Below are positions 1-8,427 of a stretch of DNA of 64,000 bases, one piece after another. Position 1 is the stretch's first letter. Each line of letters starts with the position of its first letter. The stretch comes from an uncultured Luteimonas sp. (lineage in GTDB: Bacteria; Pseudomonadota; Gammaproteobacteria; Xanthomonadales; Xanthomonadaceae). The stretch spans positions 33,846-97,845 of the forward strand of contig CAKTDC010000007.1 in the NCBI GenBank assembly GCA_934541015.1. Direction: 5' to 3'. Position numbers and translations under genes: made by a program. The notes beneath the pieces were generated by a model. The model searched no databases. It saw only the letters and a program-made list of their open reading frames with translations, and had not been told where the DNA came from.

Positions 1-2246
1 CCGCCATAGCGGATCCGCAGGAAGGCGCCGACCCTGGCTGATCCCAGCTCGCCGATGCCGTTGAGCTCATAGGCGCCAAGCACGTAGTCGAGGAAGCTGC
101 GCATTTCGCGTTCGTATCCTTCCATGCCGGACCTTCGGGCCGTGCGTACACGCTCGGATCGGGCCAGCGGCGCCAACTCGAAACGCACGTATGCCAGCAC
201 GTCGAAGATATCGCTGTTGGGGGCATCGATCAGGCGGCGCATGTCGTCGAGGCGGTCGCTGTCGTAGCCCAGGTCGGTGAGGCGCTGCAGAAAGGCTTCG
301 CGGCGCTCGGGGTCGCTCCAGATCTCGCGCAGCTCGTCTTCGGAGACGACCAGCTGGCCGAGGTCGCCGAAGAGCTGCTGCATGAACTCCTGCGCGGTGA
401 TCATCCGACCGTTCCACCAGTAGGTGGTGGCGCCGACGTAGCGGATCCGGCGGGCGTTGCCGTCGGAGAGCTTGACCACCACGGTCTCGGCCTTCGGCTG
501 ATCCACGGGGCTGCCGCCCACCGGCTCATGCGGCGGGTACTCGAAGTCGTCCGGATCCTTCGGCTTGCGCGGCTCACCCGGCGGCTCCGGCGGCAGCGGC
601 TCGCCGTCCCACTCGGGATCGTTGAAATGCTCGTAGGCCTTCACGAAATCGTAGATGGTGAAGTAGTCCTTGCCGTCGAACATGCGGGTGCCGCGGCCGA
701 TGATCTGCTTGAACTCGATCATCGAGCGGATCGGGCGCAGCAGCACGATGTTGCGGATATTGAGCGCGTCCACGCCGGTGGACAGCTTCTGCGAGGTGGT
801 CAGGATCGTCGGCAGGGTCTTGCTGTTGTCCTGGAAATCCTCCAGGTGTTTCTCGCCCAGCTTGCCGTCGTCGGCGGTCACGCGCTGGCAGTACAGCGGG
901 TCGGGGTTGTCCTTGATCTGGTTGATGAAGTCGCGCACCCGCGCAGCGTGCTGCTGGGTGGCGCAGAACACCAGCGTCTTCTGGCGCTGGTCGATCTGGT
1001 CCATGAACTCCTGCACCCGGCTGCGCTCGCGGTCGTCCATGATCAGCTTCGTATTGAAGTCCGCCTCGGTGTATTCGCGCTCCGGGTCGATCTCGCCGGA
1101 GACCACCTCGTCCTCGTCGGACCAGCGGTAGGTGTCCAGCGTGGACGCCATCTGCCGCACCTTGAACGGGGTGAGGAAGCCGTCGCCGATGCCTTCCTTC
1201 AGCGCGTAGGTATAGACCGGCTCGCCGAAGTAGGCATAGGTGTCGGCGTTGGCATCGCGCTTGGGCGTGGCGGTCAGGCCAAGCTGCACCGCGGGCTTGA
1301 AGTATTCGAGGATGCCGCGCCAGGTGCTCTCGTCGCGCGCGCCGCCGCGGTGGCACTCGTCGATGACGATGAAGTCGAAGAAATCCGGCTCGTAGCCTTC
1401 GAACGTGAACTGCGGTTCTTCCCCGCCCCGGCCGTCGGTCATGAAGGTCTGGAAGATGGTGAAGAACACGCTGGCGTTGCGCGGGATCTTTCCCTGCCGG
1501 CGGATCTCGTCCGGGCTGATCCGCGCCAGCGCATCGGCCGGAAACGCGCTGAAGGCGTTGTAGGCCTGGTTGGCGAGGATGTTGCGGTCGGCCAGGAACA
1601 GGATGCGCGGGCGGCGCACCGGATTGCGGCTCAGGTTCCATTTGGAATGAAACAGCTTCCAGGCGATCTGGAAGGCGATCGAGGTCTTGCCGGTGCCGGT
1701 GGCCAGCGTCAGCAGGATGCGCTCGCGCCCCTGGGCGATCGCCTCCAGCACCGCGGTGATGGCGTTGTGCTGGTAGTAGCGCGGCTGCCACTTGCCGCCG
1801 CCGGTTTCGAACGACACCGCGCCGAAGCGCTCGCGCCAGTCATTGCCTTCCGGGAAGCAGCGCTGCCACAGCGCGTCCGGCGTCGGGAACGGCAGCTCGA
1901 AGCTGCCTTCCGCGCCGGTGTGCATGTCCACCTCGTACCAGCCGACGCCGTTGGTCGAGTAGCCGAAGCGGGCCTTGAGCAGGCCGGCGTACTGCTTCGC
2001 CTGCCCCACCCCGGCGGTGTGCCCCAGCCCGGCGCGCTTGGCCTCGATCACCGCCAGCCCCCGGCCGCGGTAGCTCAGCACGTAATCCGCCGAGACCATC
2101 GCCGCCCGCTGGCCGCCGCCGAGGATGCGCCCGGGGGCGATGGTCAGCTCGCGGGCAACCTGCGAGCCGGGCACCACGCCCCAGCCGGCATCGCGCAGCG
2201 CGGGATCAATGCGATTGGCGCGGGTGTCGGCTTCCGTTTCGATCAT
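1..2246 (-). CDS. hsdR: Type I restriction enzyme R subunit (3' end outside window)
   Basis: Motor and nuclease subunit of a type I restriction-modification complex; with HsdM and HsdS it translocates unmodified DNA and cuts it. About 748 codons lie in the window and the C-terminus runs off its left edge. Seen in order: an N-terminal nuclease fold with D54 and E68-A-K70, Walker A ATGTGKT (182-188), DECH (296-299), TATPK (325-329) and a late IGRGTR helicase motif. The ATG is preceded by GGGGAG five bases upstream. It begins 18 bases after the stop of the PIN toxin gene on the same strand, so it is probably co-transcribed with that toxin-antitoxin module rather than directly with hsdMS. The reading frame is open throughout. 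Confidence 0.95.
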   Translation of the reverse strand, partial: MIETEADTRANRIDPALRDAGWGVVPGSQVARELTIAPGRILGGGQRAAMVSADYVLSYRGRGLAVIEAKRAGLGHTAGVGQAKQYAGLLKARFGYSTNGVGWYEVDMHTGAEGSFELPFPTPDALWQRCFPEGNDWRERFGAVSFETGGGKWQPRYYQHNAITAVLEAIAQGRERILLTLATGTGKTSIAFQIAWKLFHSKWNLSRNPVRRPRILFLADRNILANQAYNAFSAFPADALARISPDEIRRQGKIPRNASVFFTIFQTFMTDGRGGEEPQFTFEGYEPDFFDFIVIDECHRGGARDESTWRGILEYFKPAVQLGLTATPKRDANADTYAYFGEPVYTYALKEGIGDGFLTPFKVRQMASTLDTYRWSDEDEVVSGEIDPEREYTEADFNTKLIMDDRERSRVQEFMDQIDQRQKTLVFCATQQHAARVRDFINQIKDNPDPLYCQRVTADDGKLGEKHLEDFQDNSKTLPTILTTSQKLSTGVDALNIRNIVLLRPIRSMIEFKQIIGRGTRMFDGKDYFTIYDFVKAYEHFNDPEWDGEPLPPEPPGEPRKPKDPDDFEYPPHEPVGGSPVDQPKAETVVVKLSDGNARRIRYVGATTYWWNGRMITAQEFMQQLFGDLGQLVVSEDELREIWSDPERREAFLQRLTDLGYDSDRLDDMRRLIDAPNSDIFDVLAYVRFELAPLARSERVRTARRSGMEGYEREMRSFLDYVLGAYELNGIGELGSARVGAFLRIRYG

Positions 2247-2264
2247 GGGCTCCCCAGGTCCATG

Positions 2265-2726
2265 TCACCTTCCCGCATGGTAGCGCCCTTCGATTTCCTG
2301 CAGGGTCTGCGGTTTCCACGGGTCGAGCAGGACAACTCCCATGGCCGCGAAATCGGCCGTGTTGCGCGTCACCAGCGTCAGGCCGTGCACCAGCGCCGTG
2401 GCCGCAATCAGCGCATCGCGATCAGGGCGCGGGTCCGGCACGTGCAGTCCGGCGCACCGCCGCGCAACGGCCTCGTCCACGGGCAGTATCCGCCCGGCGA
2501 ATTCCGGCACCACGCGCTCCTCCAGCCAGGCGCGCAGCAATGCGCCCTGCCGGCCATCGCGCCGCTCCATGCGCAGCACGCCGATTTCCAGTTCCATCAG
2601 CGTCACTGCCGAAACAAGGCACGCGCTTTGATTCACCTGCTCCTGCCACGCGGCTACGCGCGGGTTTGCCCTGCCTGCAATCACCTTTCGCAGTTCCGAG
2701 ACCACATTGGTATCAAGCAGATACAT
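2265..2726 (-). CDS. PIN-domain (VapC-like) toxin
   Basis: Predicted Mg-dependent ribonuclease toxin of a type II toxin-antitoxin pair, 153 aa. PIN acidic residues are visible: D5 (LLDTNV), E45 (LMELEIG), D104 (DALIAATA) and the N122/D125 region (TRNTADF). The antitoxin gene sits 17 bases upstream on the same strand, the normal order for Phd/VapBC-type modules. hsdR follows 18 bases downstream, which is an unusual placement for a toxin gene. The RNA target cannot be read from sequence. Confidence 0.9.
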   Translation of the reverse strand: MYLLDTNVVSELRKVIAGRANPRVAAWQEQVNQSACLVSAVTLMELEIGVLRMERRDGRQGALLRAWLEERVVPEFAGRILPVDEAVARRCAGLHVPDPRPDRDALIAATALVHGLTLVTRNTADFAAMGVVLLDPWKPQTLQEIEGRYHAGR

Positions 2727-2743
2727 CGCAGGCGCTTTCCTGC

Positions 2744-3010
2744 TCAGTCCACGTCGAAATCGGGAATGCGGAGGCTGGACGGGGCCTTTGGCCGCTCGAA
2801 GTCGATCTCGATGTCTTCCATGCCGGGCATGTACAGGGCTTCGGCCAGGCTGCGGCGCGGGCGGGTCAGCCGCTCGTACTCCTGGATGGACAGCAGCACG
2901 TGCGCCGGCTTGCCGCGGTCGGTGATGATCACCGGTCCATGCTTGGCGGCGCGCTTGGCGCGGCCGATGTCCTGGTTGAATTCACGGCTGGAGAGCGTGG
3001 TTATGGTCAT
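2744..3010 (-). CDS. Phd/YefM-family antitoxin
   Basis: Antitoxin partner of the downstream PIN toxin, 88 aa. The N-terminus (MTITTLSSREFNQDIGRAK) followed by GPVIITDRGKPAHVLLS is the typical Phd/YefM DNA-binding fold; the C-terminal 40 residues, rich in E, D and P, would wrap the toxin. A strong ribosome site (GGAGG) lies 5 bases before the ATG. A perfect 16-bp palindrome 25 bases upstream is the likely autoregulatory operator. Confidence 0.9.
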   Translation of the reverse strand: MTITTLSSREFNQDIGRAKRAAKHGPVIITDRGKPAHVLLSIQEYERLTRPRRSLAEALYMPGMEDIEIDFERPKAPSSLRIPDFDVD

Positions 3011-3034
3011 GGGAGCCTCCTGCGCAGCACTTAA

Positions 3035-3050
3035 GTAGTAACGTTACTAC
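3035..3050. promoter_or_regulatory. 16-bp perfect palindrome, candidate antitoxin operator
   Basis: GTAGTAACGTTACTAC is a perfect palindrome in an AT-richer patch just upstream of the antitoxin gene. Phd/YefM proteins bind such palindromes to repress their own operon, so it is the likely operator. If hsdR is read from this promoter, restriction subunit expression would also depend on it (inference). Confidence 0.7.
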
Positions 3051-3202
3051 ATTGTGGCGCCCAGCCGCAATCCAGTCGTTCAACCCGCCCACAACCAGAC
3101 GGGATTCGCCCTTCACCTTGTTCAGGGATGTAACCGGTCGCTGTAAGTCACTACCGCTTCGTAGCAGCCTCCCGCTGTGGTTGCTACAGTGGCCGCAACA
3201 TG

Positions 3203-3242
3203 ACCCCCGCCTCTTGGCTCCGCGAGGAGACTACGCGGGGGT
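3203..3242 (+). other. G+C-rich hairpin upstream of orf256
   Basis: ACCCCCGC (3203-3210) pairs with GCGGGGGT (3235-3242), with an inner CTC/GAG pairing in the loop and TTCTTG after the stem. It could be a weak terminator stopping read-through toward the + strand cassette, or a leader structure. It lies in the 287-base gap between the antitoxin gene and orf256, which has no other gene. Confidence 0.4.
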
Positions 3243-3297
3243 TCTTGCTCCTCCCGGCGCGCTCCCGACGCTCGGGGCAAACACTACAATCCAGGAC

Positions 3298-4068
3298 ATG
3301 GAACCGGCCAACACCCTTCGTTTCGCATTGAGCGACCGCATCCAGAATGCGGCGGTCGCGCCTGCGCACGTTCCGTTGGCACTGCTCGGGCAATTCCAGA
3401 AGGACGTCAGTGAATTCCTGGCGGGTTCCGACAGGGACGTTGACCTCAACCAGGTGATCGTCTCCATCGAGGAAGGATCGCTTTCGCTGATTGCCAGCGG
3501 GTTGCTGGCCGCAACCGGCCTTTGGGCGGATGTCGAGCGACTGCATGATCCCACCGCGTTGGGCCTGGTGGATCCCAGGCGCGCCGCCGTGGTCGCGCGC
3601 TGGCAGGCCGCCGCGCGGAAACACCCGCATCGCGGCTACACGCTGGCCGATCAGGAAGGCGTGACCATCGTTCGCGTGGATGCCGATTCCGACTACCGGG
3701 ACCAATCGGCAATGGTGTGGGTGCCGGTCAAGAAGTACCTTCAAGGCCAGATCACCGACCTTGGCGGCACCAGCAGGGCCAATGTCCATCTGAAGCTGGA
3801 CAGCGGCAAGGTGCTGACTGTCGCCAGCAGCCAGAAGACGCTGGCAGACGAGGAGCGCAACCGCCTCTACAAACCAGCCACGCTCCACGTTTCCGCGGAG
3901 GAGAACCTCCTCACGGGCGAGCTGCGGAATCTGGCCCTGATCGGCTTCGAGGACGGCCACAGCGGATGGGACGATGCCGGGTTCGGGGAACTGGTGCGCA
4001 AGGGAACCCGGGCGTGGTCGGATGTGGCCGATGACTGGCTGGAAGACCTGCGGGGCGGCCGGGGATGA
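3298..4068 (+). CDS. Unrecognised 256-aa protein paired with a PIN protein
   Basis: I do not recognise this family. The protein is soluble, with no signal peptide or membrane segment. Residues 1-90 look helical and contain a VSIEEGSLSLIASG stretch. Residues about 110-215 are rich in beta strands (for example VWVPVKKYLQGQITDLGG and VHLKLDSGKVLTV). The C-terminus is acidic and aromatic (SDVADDWLEDL). Its stop overlaps the start of the following PIN gene by ATGA, so the two are translated together. The larger frame runs further upstream, but ATG 3298 is preferred because TACAAT (3285-3290) sits just before it. It may act as a large antitoxin or a nuclease partner (inference). Confidence 0.75.
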   Translation: MEPANTLRFALSDRIQNAAVAPAHVPLALLGQFQKDVSEFLAGSDRDVDLNQVIVSIEEGSLSLIASGLLAATGLWADVERLHDPTALGLVDPRRAAVVARWQAAARKHPHRGYTLADQEGVTIVRVDADSDYRDQSAMVWVPVKKYLQGQITDLGGTSRANVHLKLDSGKVLTVASSQKTLADEERNRLYKPATLHVSAEENLLTGELRNLALIGFEDGHSGWDDAGFGELVRKGTRAWSDVADDWLEDLRGGRG

Positions 4069-4568
4069 GTGTGTCGGTATTGCTGGATACCAGCTTCCTG
4101 ATCTCCCTGGTCAATGAACGCCGTGCTCACCATGCCGTTGCCGCGGATTACTACCGCTACCTGCTGACGCATGACCTGCCGATGTATTTTTCGGCCATTG
4201 TCGCGGCCGAGTTCGGAATCAGGCAGGCCATCACCGAATTGCCGCTTGGGTATTTCCGCCTGCTCGAATTCAATATCGCGCACGGGCAGAAGGCCGCAAA
4301 CCTGTGGAACGCACTTGGTCCGCGCAACGAAGGCGATATGCGCAGCGTCGTGCGCGATGACATGAAGCTGCTGGCGCAAGCCAGCCACGAAGGCATTCCC
4401 TTCATCCTGACGGAAGACGCATCCACCCTTCACAAGCACTGTGAGCGTCTGCGTGCCGCAGGGCGTGTGCAGACCCGGGCCATCATGCTGAAGGATGGCT
4501 TCGATCCCGCCGCACTGCGCGCGGACGGGCAGGTCGACTGGGTGGGCGATTCTGCCGAAGAAACGTAG
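4065..4568 (+). CDS. PIN-domain nuclease-like protein
   Basis: 167-aa PIN-fold protein unrelated in detail to the VapC at 2265-2726. The four-acid pattern is visible: D8 (LLDTSFLISL), E49 (VAAEFGIRQ), D98/D99 (RDDMKLLAQA) and E117-D118 (LTEDASTL). Translation is coupled to the upstream 256-aa protein by a 4-base ATGA overlap. No small antitoxin gene is present, so the partner must be the 256-aa protein or nothing. The pair lies on the + strand, opposite to the hsd genes on either side, as expected for an inserted cassette. Confidence 0.8.
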   Translation: MSVSVLLDTSFLISLVNERRAHHAVAADYYRYLLTHDLPMYFSAIVAAEFGIRQAITELPLGYFRLLEFNIAHGQKAANLWNALGPRNEGDMRSVVRDDMKLLAQASHEGIPFILTEDASTLHKHCERLRAAGRVQTRAIMLKDGFDPAALRADGQVDWVGDSAEET

Positions 4569-4711
4569 GTCAGCTCAAGCGCCGCAGGCGCGGAGCCGAC
4601 GATGGTTTTCCGGCGGGGTGTCGGTTGACCAACCTTTGGTTGTTGAAGCGCACCTCACCGCTTCGCGGCGTGAGCCGACCTGTGATTTATTGCGGTGGTT
4701 GGGGTGCGTGG

Positions 4712-5878
4712 TTATTGGGTGAGCTGGCCGGAGAAGGCTTGCTGGAGCAGAGATTGGCGGAGGCTGGTGAGATCTGTGAGGGTGGCTTCATAAGCAGCGC
4801 ACAGGCGCGATGCGCGATCAAGAAGTTGCTCGGCATGAGCTGCGAATTCCTGCTGGACGGAGACAGGCGGAACGATGAAGGAGAGTTTCCTCAAATCCTT
4901 GATGTTGATCTGCATGAGTGCAGCACCATAGGTTTTGGCGGCTATCTGATCGCGGATGAACTTCGACCGAAATTGGAAGTACGCAAATTCAGGAAGCACC
5001 TTGCCAGCCTTGAACCGGATCGGGACGATGCCGCGAGTGACATTGGCGCCTGTCAGTTCCTGCGCTGCGATAGAGACTTCTCCCGTACTGCCTCGAACGC
5101 ACAATAAAAGTTCTCCGCCGACAAGCCGGGTGCGCGCATAGCCACTGGCACGGTCAGGGTCGATCTTCTTGAGTGACTCCGGGGTGATGACACGCTGCTT
5201 CAGATCGACGGGCCGAACGACAGGAAGCCCGCTTTCCACATCGTCGCCGGGCTGCACGATGCCGTATGAAAGCGTGCAATCCGGATGAGCCACATCTTCC
5301 AGCGGAACCACATCAACTGAAGCAGCCAAGCCAAGGAAAAGACTATTCAGCGAGTTCGCAAGCAATTCCCGTGAGTCCGCAAGATTGGCCTCGGCATGGG
5401 CACGGGCGCGGTCGAGGGCGGCGAAGACTTGATCGAGGATCGCCACGATCCGCTTCTGCTCTTCCAAGGCAGGTAACGGGACTGGCAGGGCACTTATGTG
5501 TCGATAGTGCCGCGCATACCCAAGCGATGGGACCGGGTTCGCCTCAAGAAAGTATCGAAGAAACGAGGCATCAAGAAAGTTCTTCGGTTTTAGAATTTTG
5601 ACTCCGTCAGCCCCGACGACAAAGTCGAAGTCGACCAGCTTCAGCACTTGGGTATGGTCACCAAACACCACGATGGGTTCATCGACATCGATCGCGTGCT
5701 GGTCATTGTTCCAGTAGCCGTTGATTAGACCCGCTTCTTGGGAGACAACAGGAAGCCTTCCATTCTCTAGGAAGTCTTTCTTAGGCACCTTGTACGGCAC
5801 CACCACCTTCTCGATGCAGGACGACAGTGGTTTGGTCGGCCATTGGGAATGCCCCTGTGGCGCTAGCGCCGACCTCAC
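4712..5878 (-). CDS. hsdS: Type I restriction-modification specificity subunit
   Basis: DNA sequence-recognition subunit, 388 aa, with two target-recognition domains (about residues 15-135 and 190-330). Each is followed by a conserved helical region: the first includes LEEQKRIVAILDQVFAALD, and the second ends SLRQSLLQQAFSGQL. It starts with GTG overlapping the hsdM stop (GTGA), so the two are translationally coupled. The usual hsdR does not follow; two PIN cassettes intervene. The 143 bases after its stop (4569-4711) show no gene. Confidence 0.95.
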   Translation of the reverse strand: MRSALAPQGHSQWPTKPLSSCIEKVVVPYKVPKKDFLENGRLPVVSQEAGLINGYWNNDQHAIDVDEPIVVFGDHTQVLKLVDFDFVVGADGVKILKPKNFLDASFLRYFLEANPVPSLGYARHYRHISALPVPLPALEEQKRIVAILDQVFAALDRARAHAEANLADSRELLANSLNSLFLGLAASVDVVPLEDVAHPDCTLSYGIVQPGDDVESGLPVVRPVDLKQRVITPESLKKIDPDRASGYARTRLVGGELLLCVRGSTGEVSIAAQELTGANVTRGIVPIRFKAGKVLPEFAYFQFRSKFIRDQIAAKTYGAALMQINIKDLRKLSFIVPPVSVQQEFAAHAEQLLDRASRLCAAYEATLTDLTSLRQSLLQQAFSGQLTQ

Positions 5879-7323
5879 AGCATCCCCCTCACCTCTTCCA
5901 AAATCCCCCGCGTCTCGTCATCCCGCGCCAGCATGTCGGCGATGATTTCCTCCGGACTGCGCATCGGCGCCTGCTCCGGGGCGTGCGGGTTCTTCGCTGA
6001 AAGATCGCAGGTGGCCTCGTCGATATCGGCCACGTCCAGCGTCCAGCTCTTCGGCGTAGTCGGCTTCCTGGCCTGCAGCTCGACGAACTCCGCGAGATCC
6101 TCGTCATTGAGCGGATTGGTCTTGCCCAGGCTCCGGCCCGGGTCGAGCTGGTAGTACCAGACCTTGCGGGTCGGCGCGCCGCGCTCGAAGAACAGCACCA
6201 CCGTCTTCACCCCGGCGCCCTGGAAGGTGCCCTGCGGGCAGTCGAGCACGGTGTGCAGGTTGCAGGTGGTGAGCAGCTCGCGGCGCAGCTCGACGCTGGC
6301 GTTGTCGGTGTTGGAGAGGAAGGTGTTTTTGATGACCACGGCGGCGCGGCCGCCGGCCTTGAGCTTGCGGATGAAATGCTGCAGGAACAGGTAGGCGGTC
6401 TCGCCAGACTTGATCGGGAAGTTCTGCTGCACCTCCTTGCGCTCGCCGCCGCCGAAGGGTGGATTGGCCAGCACGATGTCGTGCAGATCCTTCTGCCGGT
6501 AGTCGCGCACGTTCTCCGCCAGGGTGTTGGTGTGGCGGATGTTGGGCGCGTCCACGCCGTGCAGGATCATGTTCATCAGGCCCAGCACGTAGGCCAGGGA
6601 CTTCTTCTCCTGGCCGTAGAAGGTCCTGGTCTGCAGCGTGTTCCACTGCTTGGCGGACAGCTTGTCGTTGTTGAGGTACTCGAACGCCTCGCACAGGAAT
6701 CCTGCCGACCCGCAGGCGCCGTCGTAGATGGTCTCGCCGATTTCGGGCTTGACTACCTGGATCATGGCGCGGATCAGCGGGCGCGGGGTGTAGTACTCGC
6801 CGCCGTTGCGCCCGGCGTTGCCCATGCGCTTGATGCGGGTTTCGTACAGGTCGGAGAGCTCGTGCTTGGCATCGGAGCTGCCGAAGTCGAGGGTGTCGAT
6901 GAGCTCCAGCGCGTCACGCAAGGAGTAGCCGGAGCGGAAGCGGTTGGCGATCTCGGCGAAGACCTCGCCGATCTTGTATTCGATGGTGTCGGGGTCGTCG
7001 GTGGATTCGCGGAACGATTCCAGATACGGGAACAGCGCGTCGTTGACGAACTCGATCAGGTCCTTGCCGGTAAGGGCGTTGGGGTCCGGCGTGCCGTCCT
7101 TCGTCTTCGGCGCGGCCCAGGTCTTCCACTGGAACTCGGGATCGATGACCGGCTCGTACGCCTGCCCCTTGAGCGCGGCCTCGTCGGCCCACTCGCGCTC
7201 CATGTCGTCCAGGTACTTGAGGAACAGCAGCCAGGAAGTCTGCTCGGCGTAGTCGAGCTCCGAGGCCAGGCCCTCGTCGTTGCGCATGACGCGGTCGAGG
7301 GAGTTGAAGGCGTTTTCGAACAT
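5875..7323 (-). CDS. hsdM: Type I restriction-modification DNA adenine methyltransferase subunit
   Basis: Methylates adenine within the site chosen by HsdS and forms the core of the restriction complex; 482 aa. N-terminal helical HsdM domain, then SAM-binding motif I DGACGSAGF (201-209) and catalytic NPPF (287-290). ATG 7323 is chosen over an upstream in-frame ATG at 7389 because MFENAFNSLDRVMRNDEG is the usual family start and AAGGGA lies just before it. First gene of the hsdMS pair. Confidence 0.95.
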   Translation of the reverse strand: MFENAFNSLDRVMRNDEGLASELDYAEQTSWLLFLKYLDDMEREWADEAALKGQAYEPVIDPEFQWKTWAAPKTKDGTPDPNALTGKDLIEFVNDALFPYLESFRESTDDPDTIEYKIGEVFAEIANRFRSGYSLRDALELIDTLDFGSSDAKHELSDLYETRIKRMGNAGRNGGEYYTPRPLIRAMIQVVKPEIGETIYDGACGSAGFLCEAFEYLNNDKLSAKQWNTLQTRTFYGQEKKSLAYVLGLMNMILHGVDAPNIRHTNTLAENVRDYRQKDLHDIVLANPPFGGGERKEVQQNFPIKSGETAYLFLQHFIRKLKAGGRAAVVIKNTFLSNTDNASVELRRELLTTCNLHTVLDCPQGTFQGAGVKTVVLFFERGAPTRKVWYYQLDPGRSLGKTNPLNDEDLAEFVELQARKPTTPKSWTLDVADIDEATCDLSAKNPHAPEQAPMRSPEEIIADMLARDDETRGILEEVRGML

Positions 7324-7401
7324 GGTGTCCCTTGGAGGTGCCGGCATGGAGATGGTATCGGGGCTGCCTGCGCCGCGGTATGGCTGCACGCCCGTTGCAC
7401 A

Positions 7402-7846
7402 TCATCGTTCCCCGCCCGGGTCTGCAACGGCCGCCAGCACGCCGCGGGCGAGGTATTGCCGGCCCCAGCTGCGGCCGGTGGTTTCCTCGATCAGGCCGCG
7501 GTAGTCGTCGTCGCGGTGGCGCTCGATGAACCCGGACAGGTACGGCAGCGGCTGCGAGAGCCGGCCGCGGCCGGCTTCCGGGACCTGGTAGTCGCCGGCG
7601 TCCATCCGCCCCTTTGCGGGCGCACTTGCTGTGCGCGCGGGTCTTTGAAAGAAATCACGCTGATGCTTTCAAAGCGGGAAGCAGAATACGAGCGGGTCTG
7701 GCCTGGACGCCCGAGCCGGCACCGCCTTTCGCGGCGCGGGTTCGGGTGAGCTCGGCCAGCCGGCGGTTGGCTTCCACCAGCAGCCGGAAGATCGGGACGG
7801 TCTCGAACCGCCTGGGGTCCAGCGTGGACAGTGGAGGGAGGGGCAT
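7402..7846 (-). pseudogene. Remnant of a Fic/Doc-domain gene, catalytic core deleted
   Basis: Two fragments look like opposite ends of one Fic (AMP-transferase) gene. The frame starting at ATG 7846 has a Fic N-terminal-type stretch (FETVPIFRLLVEANRRLAEL) and then degenerates to a stop at 7655. The frame from 7605 to 7402 encodes LSQPLPYLSGFIERHRDDDY, the segment that normally follows the catalytic HPFxxGNGR motif. No HPFxxGNGR motif lies between them, so the active-site region is missing. An inverted repeat (7643-7674) lies near the scar. Assignment rests on remembered family patterns, not a search. Confidence 0.6.
7643..7674. repeat. Inverted repeat inside the Fic scar
   Basis: CTTTGAAAG (7643-7651) and CTTTCAAAG (7666-7674) form 9-bp inverted arms around 14 bases. 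It lies between the two Fic fragments and may mark the deletion point. A terminator role is also possible, but there is no T run. Confidence 0.5.
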
Positions 7847-8102
7847 CCCGGCGCCTCATGGCCAGGAATCCGGAATTTTCATACACGTCGCTGACGACGT
7901 GCACAAATTATCGGTTTTTTTGTGCATGTCCAAGGCCCGCGCCGTTGAGAAACTCCGAACACCCGCCTTGGATCGTCGTGTCCGCTTCTGCGGGGATGGC
8001 GGGGACGCGGGGAGGCCAGCGCCGCCCGTCTGATGGCGTGTGGCTGCCGGGACGCGATGTGATCCACATCCGGGCCACGAGGGGCAGGGCGCTTTGCGTT
8101 CT

Positions 8103-8119
8103 ATAACGGAACCCGTTAT
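8103..8119. promoter_or_regulatory. HigA-type operator overlapping a -10 box
   Basis: ATAACGG and CCGTTAT are perfect 7-bp inverted arms separated by AAC. The TATAAC at 8102-8107 resembles a -10 hexamer and overlaps the left arm, so binding would block transcription of higB 10 bases downstream. Autoregulation by HigA is known in this family; the assignment here is inference. The preceding stretch 7847-8102 has no recognisable gene. Confidence 0.65.
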
Positions 8120-8128
8120 GATTGCCTG

Positions 8129-8410
8129 GTGATCCGGGACTTCTCCGACAAGGAAGCCGCGAACATCTGGAAAGGAACCCCTGCCCGGCGGTTGCCTGCG
8201 GGTATCCAGACGGTGGCCAGGCGCAAGCTGCGCATGCTCAACAGCGCCGTCACCCTGGACGACCTCCGGATTCCTCCGGGCAACCGGCTGGAAGCCCTGA
8301 AGGGCAGCCGGCATGGACAGCACAGCATCCGGATCAACGAGCAATGGCGCATTTGCTTCCACTGGAAGGATGGCGACGCCTACGGCGTGGAAATCGTCGA
8401 TTACCACTGA
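8129..8410 (+). CDS. higB: HigB-like (RelE superfamily) toxin
   Basis: 93-aa mRNA-interferase-type toxin of the HigB/plasmid-maintenance-killer group: begins IRDFSDKEAANIWKG and ends EQWRICFHWKDGDAYGVEIVDYH, the family's usual last strand. The start is GTG, because the only nearby ATG (8118) hits a stop at once. It precedes its antitoxin, the inverted order typical of higBA, with a 17-base gap. Confidence 0.9.
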   Translation: MIRDFSDKEAANIWKGTPARRLPAGIQTVARRKLRMLNSAVTLDDLRIPPGNRLEALKGSRHGQHSIRINEQWRICFHWKDGDAYGVEIVDYH

Positions 8411-8427
8411 GGCCTGGAAGCGTTCCG

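Noticed and set aside
528..3038. Long + strand open frame over hsdR
   Set aside because: Shadow of GC-rich coding on the opposite strand; low-complexity Ala/Arg/Gly/Val composition, and the minus strand has clear HsdR motifs.
4569..4711. Small gene between the PIN protein and hsdS
   Set aside because: Short frames here have no ribosome site or recognisable content.
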